64,000 nt of DNA, taken from positions 1,570,881 through 1,634,880 of the forward strand of contig NZ_JAODIW010000006.1 of the NCBI RefSeq assembly GCF_026586625.1, read 5' to 3'. The DNA comes from Halobium salinum (GTDB taxonomy: Archaea; Halobacteriota; Halobacteria; Halobacteriales; Haloferacaceae). Made by a program: the position numbers and the translations under genes. Below are positions 36,341 through 45,858 of the stretch, one piece after another. The notes beneath the pieces are model-generated. The model was not told the origin of the DNA and made no database searches. It saw only the letters and a program-made list of their open reading frames with translations. Each line of letters opens with the position of its first letter. Within the stretch, counting starts at the first letter, position 1.

Positions 36341-37345
36341 TCAGTCCCGGAGGCTCTCCTCGAGGAAGCGTAGCGTCTTCGCCCAGGCGTCGCGGGTCGC
36401 CTCGGGGTGGAACCGCTCGCCGCTCGGGTTCGCGAAGGCGTGGGGCGCCCCTTCGTAGACGTGAATCTCGTGGTCGACGCCGACCTCGTCGAGCGTCCGG
36501 TCGAACTCGCGGACGGTGGCGACGGGAATCGAGGTGTCTTCGGCCCCGAAGACTCCGAGCACCGGCCCGTCGACCCGCTGGAGCGTCTCGGCGTCGGTGA
36601 CGAGACTCCCGTAGTAGACGACCGTCGCGTTCAGGTCGGCGTCGCTCAGGCTCAGTTGGAGGCTCTGTCCGCCGCCGAAACACCAGCCGAGGCTGGCGAC
36701 CGCGTCAGTCGTGTACGGCATCGCCCGGAGCCCCGAGACGGCGCGGCTCATCTTCGCGACCGCCTCTTCGGGGTTGTCGCGGACCTGCCCGGCGAGTTCG
36801 CCGGCGCGTGAGGCGTTCGTCGTCACCTCGCCGTCGTAGAGGTCGACGGCGAACACGACGTAGCCGTGGCCGGCGAGCACGTCCGCCATGTGCCTGATGT
36901 TGTCGTTCAACCCCCACCACTCGTGAATCATCACGACCGCCGGGTAGGTGCCGTTCTCCGCGGGGCGTGCGAGGTAGCCGGGTGTCCCGTCGACGGTCGT
37001 CTCGGCCGTCGTGATGGCCACGAGGTCCGTCGCGTCGAAGATGTCGGCGTTGCTCCCAGAGAGGACGGGCGTACACTCCCCGTCCTTCTCGAGTTCTCCC
37101 GGTTGACAGCCGACGTGCTCGGCGCCGTCGGTGGCGGTAGAAGTCTCCGACTCGGCCGTCGTCGTGGTCGGTGCCGTCGTGGTGGTAGTCGCCGTCGTCG
37201 ACCCGTCGACGGTCGTCGTCTCCCCGGTCGCGGTTGTCGCGGTTGTCGTCCCGCCGTCGCCCGCCGGTTCCTGCGTGGCTCCACAGCCGGCGAGGACGAC
37301 GGCCAGCGCGAGGAGGACCGCCGTGACCGTGACTGCTCGCTCCAT
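36341..37345 (-). CDS. dienelactone hydrolase family lipoprotein
   Basis: A 334-residue secreted alpha/beta hydrolase. It has a signal peptide with lipobox LAGC (Cys at about residue 21), a Thr-rich linker (residues 30-70) typical of haloarchaeal surface proteins, then a DLH domain with VMIHEWWGLN, nucleophile Cys in LGWCFGGGQS, Asp in GAEDTSIP and His in APHAFANP. It should be lipid-anchored outside the cell and hydrolyse an ester or lactone; the substrate is unknown. ATG 37345 gives a proper signal peptide. Confidence 0.88.
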   Translation of the reverse strand: MERAVTVTAVLLALAVVLAGCGATQEPAGDGGTTTATTATGETTTVDGSTTATTTTTAPTTTTAESETSTATDGAEHVGCQPGELEKDGECTPVLSGSNADIFDATDLVAITTAETTVDGTPGYLARPAENGTYPAVVMIHEWWGLNDNIRHMADVLAGHGYVVFAVDLYDGEVTTNASRAGELAGQVRDNPEEAVAKMSRAVSGLRAMPYTTDAVASLGWCFGGGQSLQLSLSDADLNATVVYYGSLVTDAETLQRVDGPVLGVFGAEDTSIPVATVREFDRTLDEVGVDHEIHVYEGAPHAFANPSGERFHPEATRDAWAKTLRFLEESLRD

Positions 37346-37528
37346 CCGTAGACGTAGCGTCCCCAGGGAGATGTCCCTTCGGAGCGTCCGACGACCCGTC
37401 ACGTTCGGCCGGCGCGTTCGACCGGCCGGCGCGTTCGACCGTTCGACCGGTCGGCACGCTCGCGACCTGCGGCCAATCACAACTACCATGACACCCCGCT
37501 ACACAGTGGTCCGTACTCAGGTGGTTCT
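37346..37528. other. intergenic region with short GC-rich repeat
   Basis: Upstream of the lipoprotein (minus) and the aminotransferase (plus). It contains a repeated GGCCGGCGCGTTCGACC unit (two copies, about 37407-37440) followed by TTCGACCG variants. No convincing TATA box was found for either gene apart from weak AT steps near 37475-37500. Confidence 0.5.
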
Positions 37529-38641
37529 GTGACCGAGAAACGCGAATACACGGACGACTATCCGGAGAAGAAGCTGTACATCCCGGGACCGACCGAGGTG
37601 CGGGAAGACGTGATTCAGGCGATGGCCCGGCCGATGTTCGGTCACCGCATGGACCGGATGACGGACCTCTACACGACCATCGTCGAGGACACCAAGGAGT
37701 TCCTCGGCACCGACAACGACGTGATAATCCTCACGGCGTCGGGGACGGAGTTCTGGGAGGCCTCGACGCTGAACCTCGTCGACGAGAACATCCTCTGTAC
37801 GACGTGTGGAAGCTTCAGCGAGCGCCACGCCAACGTGGCCGAGCGACTCGGGAAGGACGTCGACCGACTGGAGTACGAGTGGGGCCGGGCGGTCAAGCCC
37901 GAGGACGTTCGGGAGGCCCTGGAGTCGAGCGAGACGGGTTACGACGTGGTCACCTGCGTCATGAACGAGAGTTCGACCGGCGTCCGCAACCCCATCGAGG
38001 AAATCGGCGACGTGGTCGCCGAGTATCCGGACACGTACTTCGTCGTCGACGCGGTCTCCTCGCTCGGCGGCGACTACGTCGACATCGACGCCCACGGCAT
38101 CGACGTCATCTTCGCCTCCACCCAGAAGGCGTTCGCGATGCCGCCCGGCCTCGCCGTCTGCGTCGTCAGCGACGACGCCTACGAGCGCGAGAAATCGAAG
38201 GACTCCGCCTCGTGGTACGGCGGCTTCGAGCGCTGTCTCGACTACTACGACCGGAAGGGTCAGACGCACTCGACGCCGGCCATCCCGGTGATGCTCGCCT
38301 ACCGCAAGCAGATGAAGCACATGCTGGAGGAGGGCCACGAGGGCCGCAGCGAGCGCCACCGCGAGATGGCCGAGTACACCCGCGAGTGGGCGCGAGAGCA
38401 CTTCGACACCTTCCCCGAGTCGGGGTACGAGTCCCAGACGGTCGCCTGCATCGAGAACACGCAGGAAATCGACGTGGCGGGCACCATCGAGCAGGTCTCC
38501 GAGGAGTACGACATGGTGTTCTCGAACGGGTACGGGTCGGCGCTCGGCGAGAAGACGTTCCGCATCGGCCACATGGGAGAGCACGACGTGGCCTCGATTC
38601 GGGAGCTGACCGACGCCATCGAGGACGTGGCGGGGCTCTGA
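37529..38641 (+). CDS. class V aminotransferase, alanine-glyoxylate/serine-pyruvate type
   Basis: PLP-dependent aminotransferase of 370 residues. It has YIPGPTEV near the start, TASGTEFWEAS for phosphate binding, VVDAVSSLGG with the PLP-contacting Asp, and the Schiff-base lysine in FASTQKAFAMPPG. A GTG start at 37529 follows TATA-poor sequence; no better in-frame start is visible. Members interconvert glyoxylate and glycine or serine and hydroxypyruvate. A diverged paralogue lies at 51178. Since the methylaspartate cycle makes glyoxylate, a role in glyoxylate-glycine balance is plausible but inferred. Confidence 0.9.
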   Translation: MTEKREYTDDYPEKKLYIPGPTEVREDVIQAMARPMFGHRMDRMTDLYTTIVEDTKEFLGTDNDVIILTASGTEFWEASTLNLVDENILCTTCGSFSERHANVAERLGKDVDRLEYEWGRAVKPEDVREALESSETGYDVVTCVMNESSTGVRNPIEEIGDVVAEYPDTYFVVDAVSSLGGDYVDIDAHGIDVIFASTQKAFAMPPGLAVCVVSDDAYEREKSKDSASWYGGFERCLDYYDRKGQTHSTPAIPVMLAYRKQMKHMLEEGHEGRSERHREMAEYTREWAREHFDTFPESGYESQTVACIENTQEIDVAGTIEQVSEEYDMVFSNGYGSALGEKTFRIGHMGEHDVASIRELTDAIEDVAGL

Positions 38642-38738
38642 GTCGGCAACAACGCTCTCGCTCGGGTCGGTCGAGCTGTTTTCGCTCTCGAAGGAGACTC
38701 ACGACGCGGCGTGTCGCCGACTTCCCGTAGTCGAGCTC

Positions 38739-39674
38739 TCACTCCCCCTCGAAGGCGTCCGCGAGGTCGGCGCCGATGTCGGAAATCGCCTCCCGGGTGC
38801 GGTCGACCCCCCGAAGCGTCAGGAACCCGTGGACCATGTCGCCGTAGTTCTCGTAGCGCGTCGGAACCCCGTCGCGGACGAGCTGTTCGGCGTACGCCTT
38901 CCCGCCGTCGCGAAGCGGGTCGTAGCCGGCGGTGACGACCGTCGCGGGGGCGACGCCCGAGAGGTCGCCGGCGTTCGTCGGGTCGGCGTACGGGTTGCGC
39001 CGGTGGATGTCGTTGACGTAGTAGCAGCGACTGAACCAGTCCAGGTCGGCCTCGCTGAGGACGATGCCGGCGTTCTCTCGAACGGACTGCTGGTCGTTCT
39101 CGACGCCGACCCCGGGGTAGAGGAGCGTCTGGTGGGCGAGGTCGGGCCCGTCGCGCTCGGCGGCCATGAGGGCGACGACGGCGGCGAGGTTCCCGCCCGC
39201 GGAGTCGCCCGCGACGGCGAGTTCGCCGGTCCCGCCGACCGCGCCGGGGTTCGCGGCCGCCCACTCGACGGCGGCGTAGGCGTCCTCGACCGCCGCCGGG
39301 AAGGGGTGTTCGGGGGCGAGCCGGTAATCCACTGAGAGGACGGCACAGCCGCTCTCCCGCGTGAGGTGTCGGCAGAGCCAGTCGTGTGTGGCGATGCTCC
39401 CGTAGACGAACCCGCCGCCGTGGAAGAACACGACCGTCGGAAACGGGCCGTCCGTGTCGGGGAGATAGAGCCGGGTGTCGAGGTCGCCCGCGGGACCGGG
39501 AATCGTCCGGTCGACCGTCGCACCGACGCTCGGCGGGTCGCGGTTCCGAACCCACATCGCCGGCCGGGTGAGGAGGCGGAGGAGTTTCACCCCACGACGG
39601 CTGTGCGGGAGCGGGAACCGGTCCTGGCGTTCGACCGCCGCCTTCGCCTGCGGGTCGATTTCGTCCGACTGCAT
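38739..39674 (-). CDS. alpha/beta hydrolase, hormone-sensitive-lipase family esterase
   Basis: A 311-residue esterase with the HSL-family oxyanion motif HGGGFVYG, DYRLAPEHPFP, the nucleophile Ser in GDSAGGNLA, Asp in AGYDPLRD and His in MVHGFL. It has no signal peptide and so is cytoplasmic. It would hydrolyse short-chain carboxyl esters. It is convergent with the aminotransferase and divergent from nrdA, with no apparent operon. Confidence 0.91.
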   Translation of the reverse strand: MQSDEIDPQAKAAVERQDRFPLPHSRRGVKLLRLLTRPAMWVRNRDPPSVGATVDRTIPGPAGDLDTRLYLPDTDGPFPTVVFFHGGGFVYGSIATHDWLCRHLTRESGCAVLSVDYRLAPEHPFPAAVEDAYAAVEWAAANPGAVGGTGELAVAGDSAGGNLAAVVALMAAERDGPDLAHQTLLYPGVGVENDQQSVRENAGIVLSEADLDWFSRCYYVNDIHRRNPYADPTNAGDLSGVAPATVVTAGYDPLRDGGKAYAEQLVRDGVPTRYENYGDMVHGFLTLRGVDRTREAISDIGADLADAFEGE

Positions 39675-40035
39675 CGGCTGTCGTGTAATCGGGCAGCGAG
39701 CAAACCGCTTGTGCCCGATGTACGAATCTGTGAGTGCCGAAGCGCCGTGTTCCTGTGCTGGCGCCCGAATTACGGGTTTCTGACGCCGCCCCGCCCTAAT
39801 ACAACTCAGATTGTACTACATCAACTCTATTGGGAAGGATTTATGTGGACGAGGGCGGCACCAAACGTTGCGGCCGGACGACGGACGGTCCCGTCCGCGG
39901 GCCAGAAACACGAAGGAAGGAGTAGTGACGACCACGAGCAGTCCCCTCTCCGACACGACGTGGCGTCCGACGCCGGAATCGACGGCTCGGGCCGGCGGCG
40001 GGACCTGGCGGACCCCCACACATACATACACACAC
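39675..40035 (+). promoter_or_regulatory. upstream region of nrdAB
   Basis: Holds a TACAA-N6-TTGTA inverted repeat at 39800-39815 and a GGATTTATG TATA-like element at about 39836-39844, followed by about 170 bases before the chosen nrdA ATG. A CA/TA-rich microsatellite-like run (about 40018-40035) abuts the ATG. The frame is open through the whole leader, so an earlier start (for example GTG 39922) cannot be excluded, but that sequence does not look like protein. The palindrome is a candidate operator. Confidence 0.5.
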
Positions 40036-42492
40036 ATGAGCCAGCAAGCGACTACGACGACCCCGGACATCGGGTCGATACTCGACAGAGCACGCGAAGG
40101 CTACGAGGCGGTTCTCCCGGCGGGCGACCGGGACGACCTCGTCACCGAAATCGAACGCACTCTCTACGAGGGAGCGCCGACCGACGAAGTGTATCAGGCC
40201 GTGCTCCAGGCGCTGACCGCACGCATCGAGCGCGAACCGGCGTTCAAGCGGATGGCGGCCGACGTCTTCCGCCAGCGCTACTACCGCCAGGTACTCGGGG
40301 AGGACCTCACCGGGTTCGACCTCGACCGGGCGTACCGAGCCACGTTCGTCGAGAACCTCGAACGCGCCGTCGGGGAGGAACTCCTCGACGAGCGTCTCGT
40401 CGAACGGTTCGACCTCGACGCCCTCGCCGACTACCTCGAACCAGACCGTGACGAGGCGTTCGAGTACATGGCGATGGAGACGCTGTACCAGCGGTACTTC
40501 CTCAAGACCGAACAACGCGGCGAACATCTCGAACTGCCGCAGGCGTTCTGGATGCGGGTCGCGATGGGTCTCGCCGTCGGCGAGGATGACCCGCAGCGAC
40601 GGGCCGAGGAGTTCTACGACGTTCTCTCGAAACTGGAGTTTACCCCATCGACGCCGACGCTGTTCCACAGCGGCTCGACCCATCCCCAGCTCTCGTCGTG
40701 CTACCTGACGACGGTCCAGGACAGCCTGGAGGACATCTTCGACTCGTACAAGCACCACGCACAGCTCTCGAAGTGGAGCGGCGGCCTCGGGAACGACTGG
40801 ACGAACCTCCGGTCGGCGGGGGCGCTCATCGAGAGCACCGGCGTCGAATCGACGGGCGTGGTCCCCTTCCTCCGCATCAGCAACGACGTCACGTCGGCCA
40901 TCAACCGCTCCGGGAAGCGGCGAGGTGCGGCGTGTGCGTACCTCGCCTGTTGGCATCTCGACTTTCCAGCGTTCACCGACCTCAAGCGGAACACCGGCGA
41001 CGAGCGCCGCCGCACGCCCGATATGAACACCGCCGCGTGGATTCCCGACCTCTTCATGAAACGCGTCGAGGCCGGCGAGGAGTGGACGCTGTTCAGCCCC
41101 GACGAGGTCCCCGACCTCCACGACCTCTCGGGGTCGGCCTTCGAGGAACGGTATCGGGAGTACGAACGGCAGGCCGAGGCGGGCGAACTCAGACAGTACG
41201 AGCGGGTCGACGCCGAGGAGCTCTGGCGGAGGACACTCACGCGCCTGTTCGAGACCGGCCACCCGTGGCTGACGTTCAAGGACCCCTGCAACGTCCGGTC
41301 GCCACAGGACCACGCCGGGACGGTCCACTCCTCGAACCTCTGTACGGAGATTACCCTCAACACCAGCGCCGACGAGCACGCCGTCTGCAACCTCGGGAGC
41401 GTGAACTACGCGACCCACGTCTCCGAGGGGGAGCTCGACCGCGAGCACCTCGCGGAGACTATCGAGACGGCGATGCGGATGCTCGACAACGTCGTCGACC
41501 TGTGTTTCTACCCGACCGACGAGGCCGAACGGTCGAACATGCGACACCGACCCGTCGGGCTGGGGACCATGGGGTTCCACGACGCCCTGATGCGCCTCGG
41601 CGTCCCGATGGACTCCGAGGAGGCCGTCGAGGCGACGAACCGCTGGCAGGAGTTCGTCTCGTACCACGCCGTCCTCAACTCCTCGAAGCTCGCCGCAGAG
41701 CGGGGGTCGTACCCCTCCTACGAGGGGTCGAAGTGGGACCGGGGGCTGCTCCCCCAGGACACCGTCGACCGTCTCGAGGAGGAGCGGGGTCGGGAGATTC
41801 CCACCGACCGGGAGGAGACGCTCGACTGGTACGTCGTCCGCGAGCACGTCGCGGAACACGGGATGCGGAACTCGAACACGATGGCTATCGCGCCGACCGC
41901 GACCGTCTCGACCATCAACGGTACGTCACCCTCCATCGAGCCGATGTACTCGAACCTCTACGTGAAGTCGAACATGTCCGGCGACTTCACTGTCGTCAAC
42001 GACCATCTCGTCGCGGACCTGCAGGAGCGAGGTTTGTGGGACGAGAAGTTTCGCGACCGCCTCAAGTACCACGATGGTTCAGTACAGGAGATTGACGCCA
42101 TTCCCGACCACCTACAAGAGCTGTATCGGGGCGCGTTCGAGATCGACCCGCGACACCAGCTTCGGCTCACCGCACACCGACAGACGTGGATAGACCAGTC
42201 GGTGTCGCACAACGTCTTCTTCCCGTCGACGGACGGGTCGCTCCTCACCGACGTGTACACGACCGCGTGGGAGCTGGGGCTGAAGACGACGTACTACCTC
42301 CGGACCCTCGGCGCCTCACAGATCGAGAAGTCCACGCTAGAGATGGCTGAGTACGAGGGGACCCAGCGCCGGGACGGCCGGTCCGCCGACTCCGATTCCG
42401 ATTCGGGTCCGGACCCCGATTCGGGCGATGCGCGTTCCGACGACGAAGACCTCTGTACAGTCGAGGACCCGACCTGCGAGTCCTGCCAGTAA
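40036..42492 (+). CDS. nrdA: class I ribonucleoside-diphosphate reductase large subunit
   Basis: Reduces ribonucleotides to deoxyribonucleotides. The 818-residue protein has the active-site cysteines: Cys222 (SSCYLTT), the thiyl-radical Cys436 with nearby Asn and Glu (SSNLCTEITLN) and Cys451 (AVCNLGSVN). A C-terminal Cys tail (CTVEDPTCESC) passes electrons from a redoxin. PTATVSTINGTSPSIEP and MSGDFTVVN are further family landmarks. The N-terminal about 90 residues are helical and not an obvious ATP cone. It is followed after 28 bases by nrdB. The oxygen-dependent class fits the non-Tyr small subunit next door. Confidence 0.95.
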   Translation: MSQQATTTTPDIGSILDRAREGYEAVLPAGDRDDLVTEIERTLYEGAPTDEVYQAVLQALTARIEREPAFKRMAADVFRQRYYRQVLGEDLTGFDLDRAYRATFVENLERAVGEELLDERLVERFDLDALADYLEPDRDEAFEYMAMETLYQRYFLKTEQRGEHLELPQAFWMRVAMGLAVGEDDPQRRAEEFYDVLSKLEFTPSTPTLFHSGSTHPQLSSCYLTTVQDSLEDIFDSYKHHAQLSKWSGGLGNDWTNLRSAGALIESTGVESTGVVPFLRISNDVTSAINRSGKRRGAACAYLACWHLDFPAFTDLKRNTGDERRRTPDMNTAAWIPDLFMKRVEAGEEWTLFSPDEVPDLHDLSGSAFEERYREYERQAEAGELRQYERVDAEELWRRTLTRLFETGHPWLTFKDPCNVRSPQDHAGTVHSSNLCTEITLNTSADEHAVCNLGSVNYATHVSEGELDREHLAETIETAMRMLDNVVDLCFYPTDEAERSNMRHRPVGLGTMGFHDALMRLGVPMDSEEAVEATNRWQEFVSYHAVLNSSKLAAERGSYPSYEGSKWDRGLLPQDTVDRLEEERGREIPTDREETLDWYVVREHVAEHGMRNSNTMAIAPTATVSTINGTSPSIEPMYSNLYVKSNMSGDFTVVNDHLVADLQERGLWDEKFRDRLKYHDGSVQEIDAIPDHLQELYRGAFEIDPRHQLRLTAHRQTWIDQSVSHNVFFPSTDGSLLTDVYTTAWELGLKTTYYLRTLGASQIEKSTLEMAEYEGTQRRDGRSADSDSDSGPDPDSGDARSDDEDLCTVEDPTCESCQ

Positions 42493-42520
42493 TCAACGAA
42501 CAGACGCCCACTCACCGACA

Positions 42521-43513
42521 ATGCCGATACTCAACACCGACACGGAACACGACCCGAATAAGATACTCCCCATCGACTACGACTGGGCCCGCGAATACTA
42601 CGAGGCGGGGGTGAACAACAATTGGGTCCCGGAGGAGATTCCGATGCAGGACGACGTCACGCAGTGGAACGGCGACATCCTCTCCGATGCTGAGCGGCGG
42701 CTCGTCGAGTGGAACCTCGGGTTCTTCTCGACGGCCGAGTCCCTCACCGCGAACAACATCGTCCTCGCAGTGTACGACTACGTGACCGCCCCGGAGTGCC
42801 GTCAGTACTTGCTCAGGCAGGCCTACGAGGAGGCCGTCCATACGGACACGTTCATCTACTGCTGTGACTCCCTCGGGTTCGACCCCAAGTACCTGTACGG
42901 GATGTACGACCGGGTCCCCTCCATCGAGGAGAAGGACGACTTCGTCGTCGACCTGACCCGGGTCGTCGACGAGGACGATTTCAGCATCGAGACGGATGCG
43001 GACCTGCGCGACCTCCTCCGCGACCTCGTCGGCTTCTACGTCATCATGGAGGGAATCTTCTTTTACGCCGGCTTCGCGATGATGCTCGGACTGAAACGGC
43101 AGAACAAGATGGTCGGCGTCGGCCAGCAGTTCGAGTACATCATGCGCGACGAGTCGCTCCACCTCAACTTCGGGGTCGACCTCATCGGCCAGATTCGCAC
43201 GGAGAATCCGGGCGTCTGGACCGACGCGTTCGGAGAGGAGGTCGTCGAGCTGATTCTCGAAGCCGTCGAACTGGAGCAGATATACGCTCGCGAGGCGTGT
43301 CCGGACGAGATTCTCGGCATGAGCGCCGAGGGGTTCGTCGAGTACGTCGAGTACGTCGCTGACCGGCGGCTCGAACAGCTTGACCTGCCCGAACAGTACG
43401 GGACGCCCAATCCCTTCCCGTGGATGTCCGAGCAGGTCGACCTCAACAAGGAGAAGAACTTCTTCGAGACGCAAGTGACCGAGTACCAAAGCGGCGGGAG
43501 TCTCGACTGGTAA
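42521..43513 (+). CDS. nrdB: class Ic-type ribonucleotide reductase small subunit (R2)
   Basis: Metal-radical cofactor subunit of RNR, 330 residues. All six metal ligands are present: Glu73, Glu104, His107, Glu177, Glu211 and His214. The residue four after the first His, a radical Tyr in class Ia, is Phe111 (EAVHTDTFIY), and the first ligand is Glu where class Ia has Asp. These are the hallmarks of the Chlamydia-type class Ic R2, which uses a Mn/Fe centre and no tyrosyl radical; the ligand and Phe spacing is identical. The C-terminal KNFFETQVTEYQSGGSLDW tail docks on NrdA. It is transcribed with nrdA. Confidence 0.94.
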   Translation: MPILNTDTEHDPNKILPIDYDWAREYYEAGVNNNWVPEEIPMQDDVTQWNGDILSDAERRLVEWNLGFFSTAESLTANNIVLAVYDYVTAPECRQYLLRQAYEEAVHTDTFIYCCDSLGFDPKYLYGMYDRVPSIEEKDDFVVDLTRVVDEDDFSIETDADLRDLLRDLVGFYVIMEGIFFYAGFAMMLGLKRQNKMVGVGQQFEYIMRDESLHLNFGVDLIGQIRTENPGVWTDAFGEEVVELILEAVELEQIYAREACPDEILGMSAEGFVEYVEYVADRRLEQLDLPEQYGTPNPFPWMSEQVDLNKEKNFFETQVTEYQSGGSLDW

Positions 43514-43783
43514 CCGACGGAGCGGTGACGGACCGCTCCGGGGTCGCCGAGGTATTTATCGGCCGTCGGACGGCACTGACCGAACGTGGTCTCCGAAGGC
43601 GACGGGGAACGGGACGCGGAAGCGACGGCGCGTGCGTTCGTCAGCGCGGTTCGCCGGAGAGCAGCCCCCGAGCGAGTCCTCGACGAAGGGCGCGTCGCGT
43701 CTCGGCGAGGGACCGATCTCACTGCCCCCAGTGGACGGGTCGGTCGGCGACACGCTGATTTCCTCCCTCCTACAACTCGACGT

Positions 43784-44206
43784 ATGCCCATCGAAGACGC
43801 CGAGGGTCTGCGCCGGATTCTCGGCCACGAACGGGTGGCAGTCATCGGGGCGTCGACCTCCTACGAGAAGGCCGCTCACATCGTCCCGGCGTACCTGCAG
43901 CGCCACGGGTACGAACTCCGGCCGGTCAACCCGAACACCGACGAGGTGTTCGGCGAGCGGGCGTACGACTCGCTCGCCGACGTCGAAGAGCCGGTCGACG
44001 TCGTTCAGGTCTTCCGACCGAGCGAGGAGGTTCCCGGAATCGTCGCGGCGGCGCTCGCCCGCGACGACGTGAAGGCGATATGGCTACAGCAGGGCATCAG
44101 CCACGACGAGGCGGCACGCGAGGCGGAAGCGGCCGGGGTCGACGTCGTTCAGGACCGGTGTATGAAGGTCGAACACGGGCAGTTGATTCGCCATCCGATG
44201 GATTGA
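43784..44206 (+). CDS. CoA-binding domain protein
   Basis: A 140-residue Rossmann-fold CoA-binding protein (YccU type). It has ERVAVIGASTSYEKAAHIVP near the N-terminus, HGYELRPVNPNTDEVFGERA, and WLQQGISHDEAAREAEAAG with QDRCMKVEH at the end. The partner enzyme is unknown. A TATA-like GGTATTTATC at about 43551-43560 lies 26 bases before an in-frame GTG at 43586, so a 206-residue form with a poorly conserved N-terminal extension is possible; the ATG gives the normal family length. Confidence 0.85.
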   Translation: MPIEDAEGLRRILGHERVAVIGASTSYEKAAHIVPAYLQRHGYELRPVNPNTDEVFGERAYDSLADVEEPVDVVQVFRPSEEVPGIVAAALARDDVKAIWLQQGISHDEAAREAEAAGVDVVQDRCMKVEHGQLIRHPMD

Positions 44207-44455
44207 GTCCGTATCGCGAACGGCGGTGGGAGAACGTTCGGCACAGCCAGTCGTGTCGCTTCGCGCGCATCTCTTTCAGTTGCTGAAGAAATTCACTAGG
44301 TAACTACACGTTTTCATCGGCCCAACACCACGCCGAGAGGGAACCGGGACGAACGGCTCGGTCGACCCGTGAGGAGGAAGCGACGTCGTCCGAGACGAAC
44401 CCTCGGGCGAGTCGCTGTGCGGGTTCCGGTCACCTCTCGGTCACGGGTGAACGAG

Positions 44456-44839
44456 ATGAGACAGGAGAAGGGAGCAGTACCAGTCAGAATCGACACACCG
44501 GACGCCGTCGCCCGCCAGCAGATGGGTTTCGGCGACGCGAGCGGCTACGGCGAGCTCAGTGGAGAGTACTTCACGTTCGCCTCCGGGACGGACATCACGC
44601 CGCTCCTGGAGGGTCTGGAGGACGACCTCTGTCAGTGTCCGCACTGGGGGTACGTCTTGGATGGCGTGCTCACTGCCGAATACTCGGACGGACGCGAAGA
44701 GGTGACGCGAGCCGGCGAGCTGTTCTACTGGCCGCCCGGCCACACGGTTCGGGCGAACGAGGACGCGGAGATCGTCATGTTCAGCCCGCAAGAGGAGCAC
44801 GCCGCGGTCATCGACCACATTCAGGCAAAACTGGAGTGA
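44456..44839 (+). CDS. cupin domain protein
   Basis: A 127-residue single cupin. The two short motifs can be seen as HWGYVLDGVLTAEYSDGRE and AGELFYWPPGHTV with GHTVRANEDAEIVMFSP, but the metal ligands are incomplete (one His in the first motif, one in the second). A DDLCQCPHWG segment supplies two Cys near the first motif. Function unknown. ATG 44456 was chosen over the Arg-rich upstream extension. The 44207-44455 spacer holds no gene; an AACTACACGTTTTC element at about 44304 is weakly promoter-like. Confidence 0.75.
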   Translation: MRQEKGAVPVRIDTPDAVARQQMGFGDASGYGELSGEYFTFASGTDITPLLEGLEDDLCQCPHWGYVLDGVLTAEYSDGREEVTRAGELFYWPPGHTVRANEDAEIVMFSPQEEHAAVIDHIQAKLE

Positions 44840-45012
44840 ATCGGGCCGCCGCCGGGCGGCGTCGCCGGACTCCGCTGTCGGACGCCCACGCACCTCCCGT
44901 CGCGAGGGGCCGGGCGTTCCGACGGTGGTCCGGAACACGAATCGAGCGCGAGCACGTGACGGTGTTCTTTCGGTGAACGAAGGGATTTATACCTCGATTG
45001 CTAGCGTTTAGC

Positions 45013-45858
45013 ATGGGTTCCGCGATTCAGGCCATCGAGTTCCTGGCGCGGTCCGAACACCGCGTCGCGACGCTGGAGGCCCTCTCGGAGGAGCGCCACG
45101 ACAGGCGCGACCTGCGCGCCGCGACCGGCGCGTCGGACCCCACTATCGGACGCGTCGTTCGGGACTTCGAGGACCGGTCGTGGGTGACACGCGACGGACC
45201 GCAGTACGAACTCACCGCTCTGGGCGAGTTCGTGACCGAGCGGTTCCTCGAACTGCGTCGCGGGATGGGGACGGCCGAGACGCTCCGGGAGGTGTGGCAG
45301 TGGCTCCCCCGGGAGATGGAGGGGTTCGCGGTCGAGCAGTTCGAAGACGCCGTGGTCTCGTATCCCGGCCCGAACTACCCGTACACGCCCGTGGAACGGG
45401 TCACCCGACTCCTCGAATCGACCGAGTCCATCCGAGGGCTCGGAACGACGCTCTACAAGTCGGGCAACCTCGACGTGTTCTGCCGGCGCGTCGTCGAGGG
45501 GATGGAGACGGAGTACATCTACTCGCCGCCGGTCCTGCGAGCCATCGTCGAGTGGAATCCGGAGTTGGCCGCTCGGGCGTTCGAGCGTGACAACTGTACC
45601 GTCTTCCTGCACGACGCCCTGCCCGACGACGCACGCTGCGGGCTCAACGTCATGGACGACTGCATCGGAATCTGTGGCCACGACCCCGACACCGCCCAAC
45701 TTCGGGCCGTCATCGACACGGCCTCTCCCGAGGCTCGCGAGTGGGCGGAGGCCGTCTACGACCGCTGTCTGGAGGAGGCACGACCGGTCGAGGCGGAGGA
45801 GTTGGACGCCGCGGAGTCGCACTCCCGGGAGGAGCGACTCCGCGTCGAGCCGCGGTAG
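45013..45858 (+). CDS. winged-helix regulator with FilR1/DUF1724-type effector domain
   Basis: A 281-residue haloarchaeal transcription regulator. The N-terminal winged helix (about 1-75) includes HRVATLEALSEERHDRRDL and TGASDPTIGRVVRDFEDRSW as the recognition region. The C-terminal domain (about 120-265) with TTLYKSGNLDVFCRRV and HDALPDDARCGLNVMDD resembles the methanogenesis-regulator FilR1 middle domain. A TTTATACC TATA box at 44986-44993 gives a leaderless start at ATG 45013. Targets are unknown. A second regulator of the same build is at 61713-62534. Confidence 0.82.
   Translation: MGSAIQAIEFLARSEHRVATLEALSEERHDRRDLRAATGASDPTIGRVVRDFEDRSWVTRDGPQYELTALGEFVTERFLELRRGMGTAETLREVWQWLPREMEGFAVEQFEDAVVSYPGPNYPYTPVERVTRLLESTESIRGLGTTLYKSGNLDVFCRRVVEGMETEYIYSPPVLRAIVEWNPELAARAFERDNCTVFLHDALPDDARCGLNVMDDCIGICGHDPDTAQLRAVIDTASPEAREWAEAVYDRCLEEARPVEAEELDAAESHSREERLRVEPR

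Noticed and set aside
39841..41859. 672-codon minus-strand frame opposite nrdA
   Set aside because: Pure antisense of a well-conserved enzyme; Val/Glu/Leu-rich shadow with no domain.
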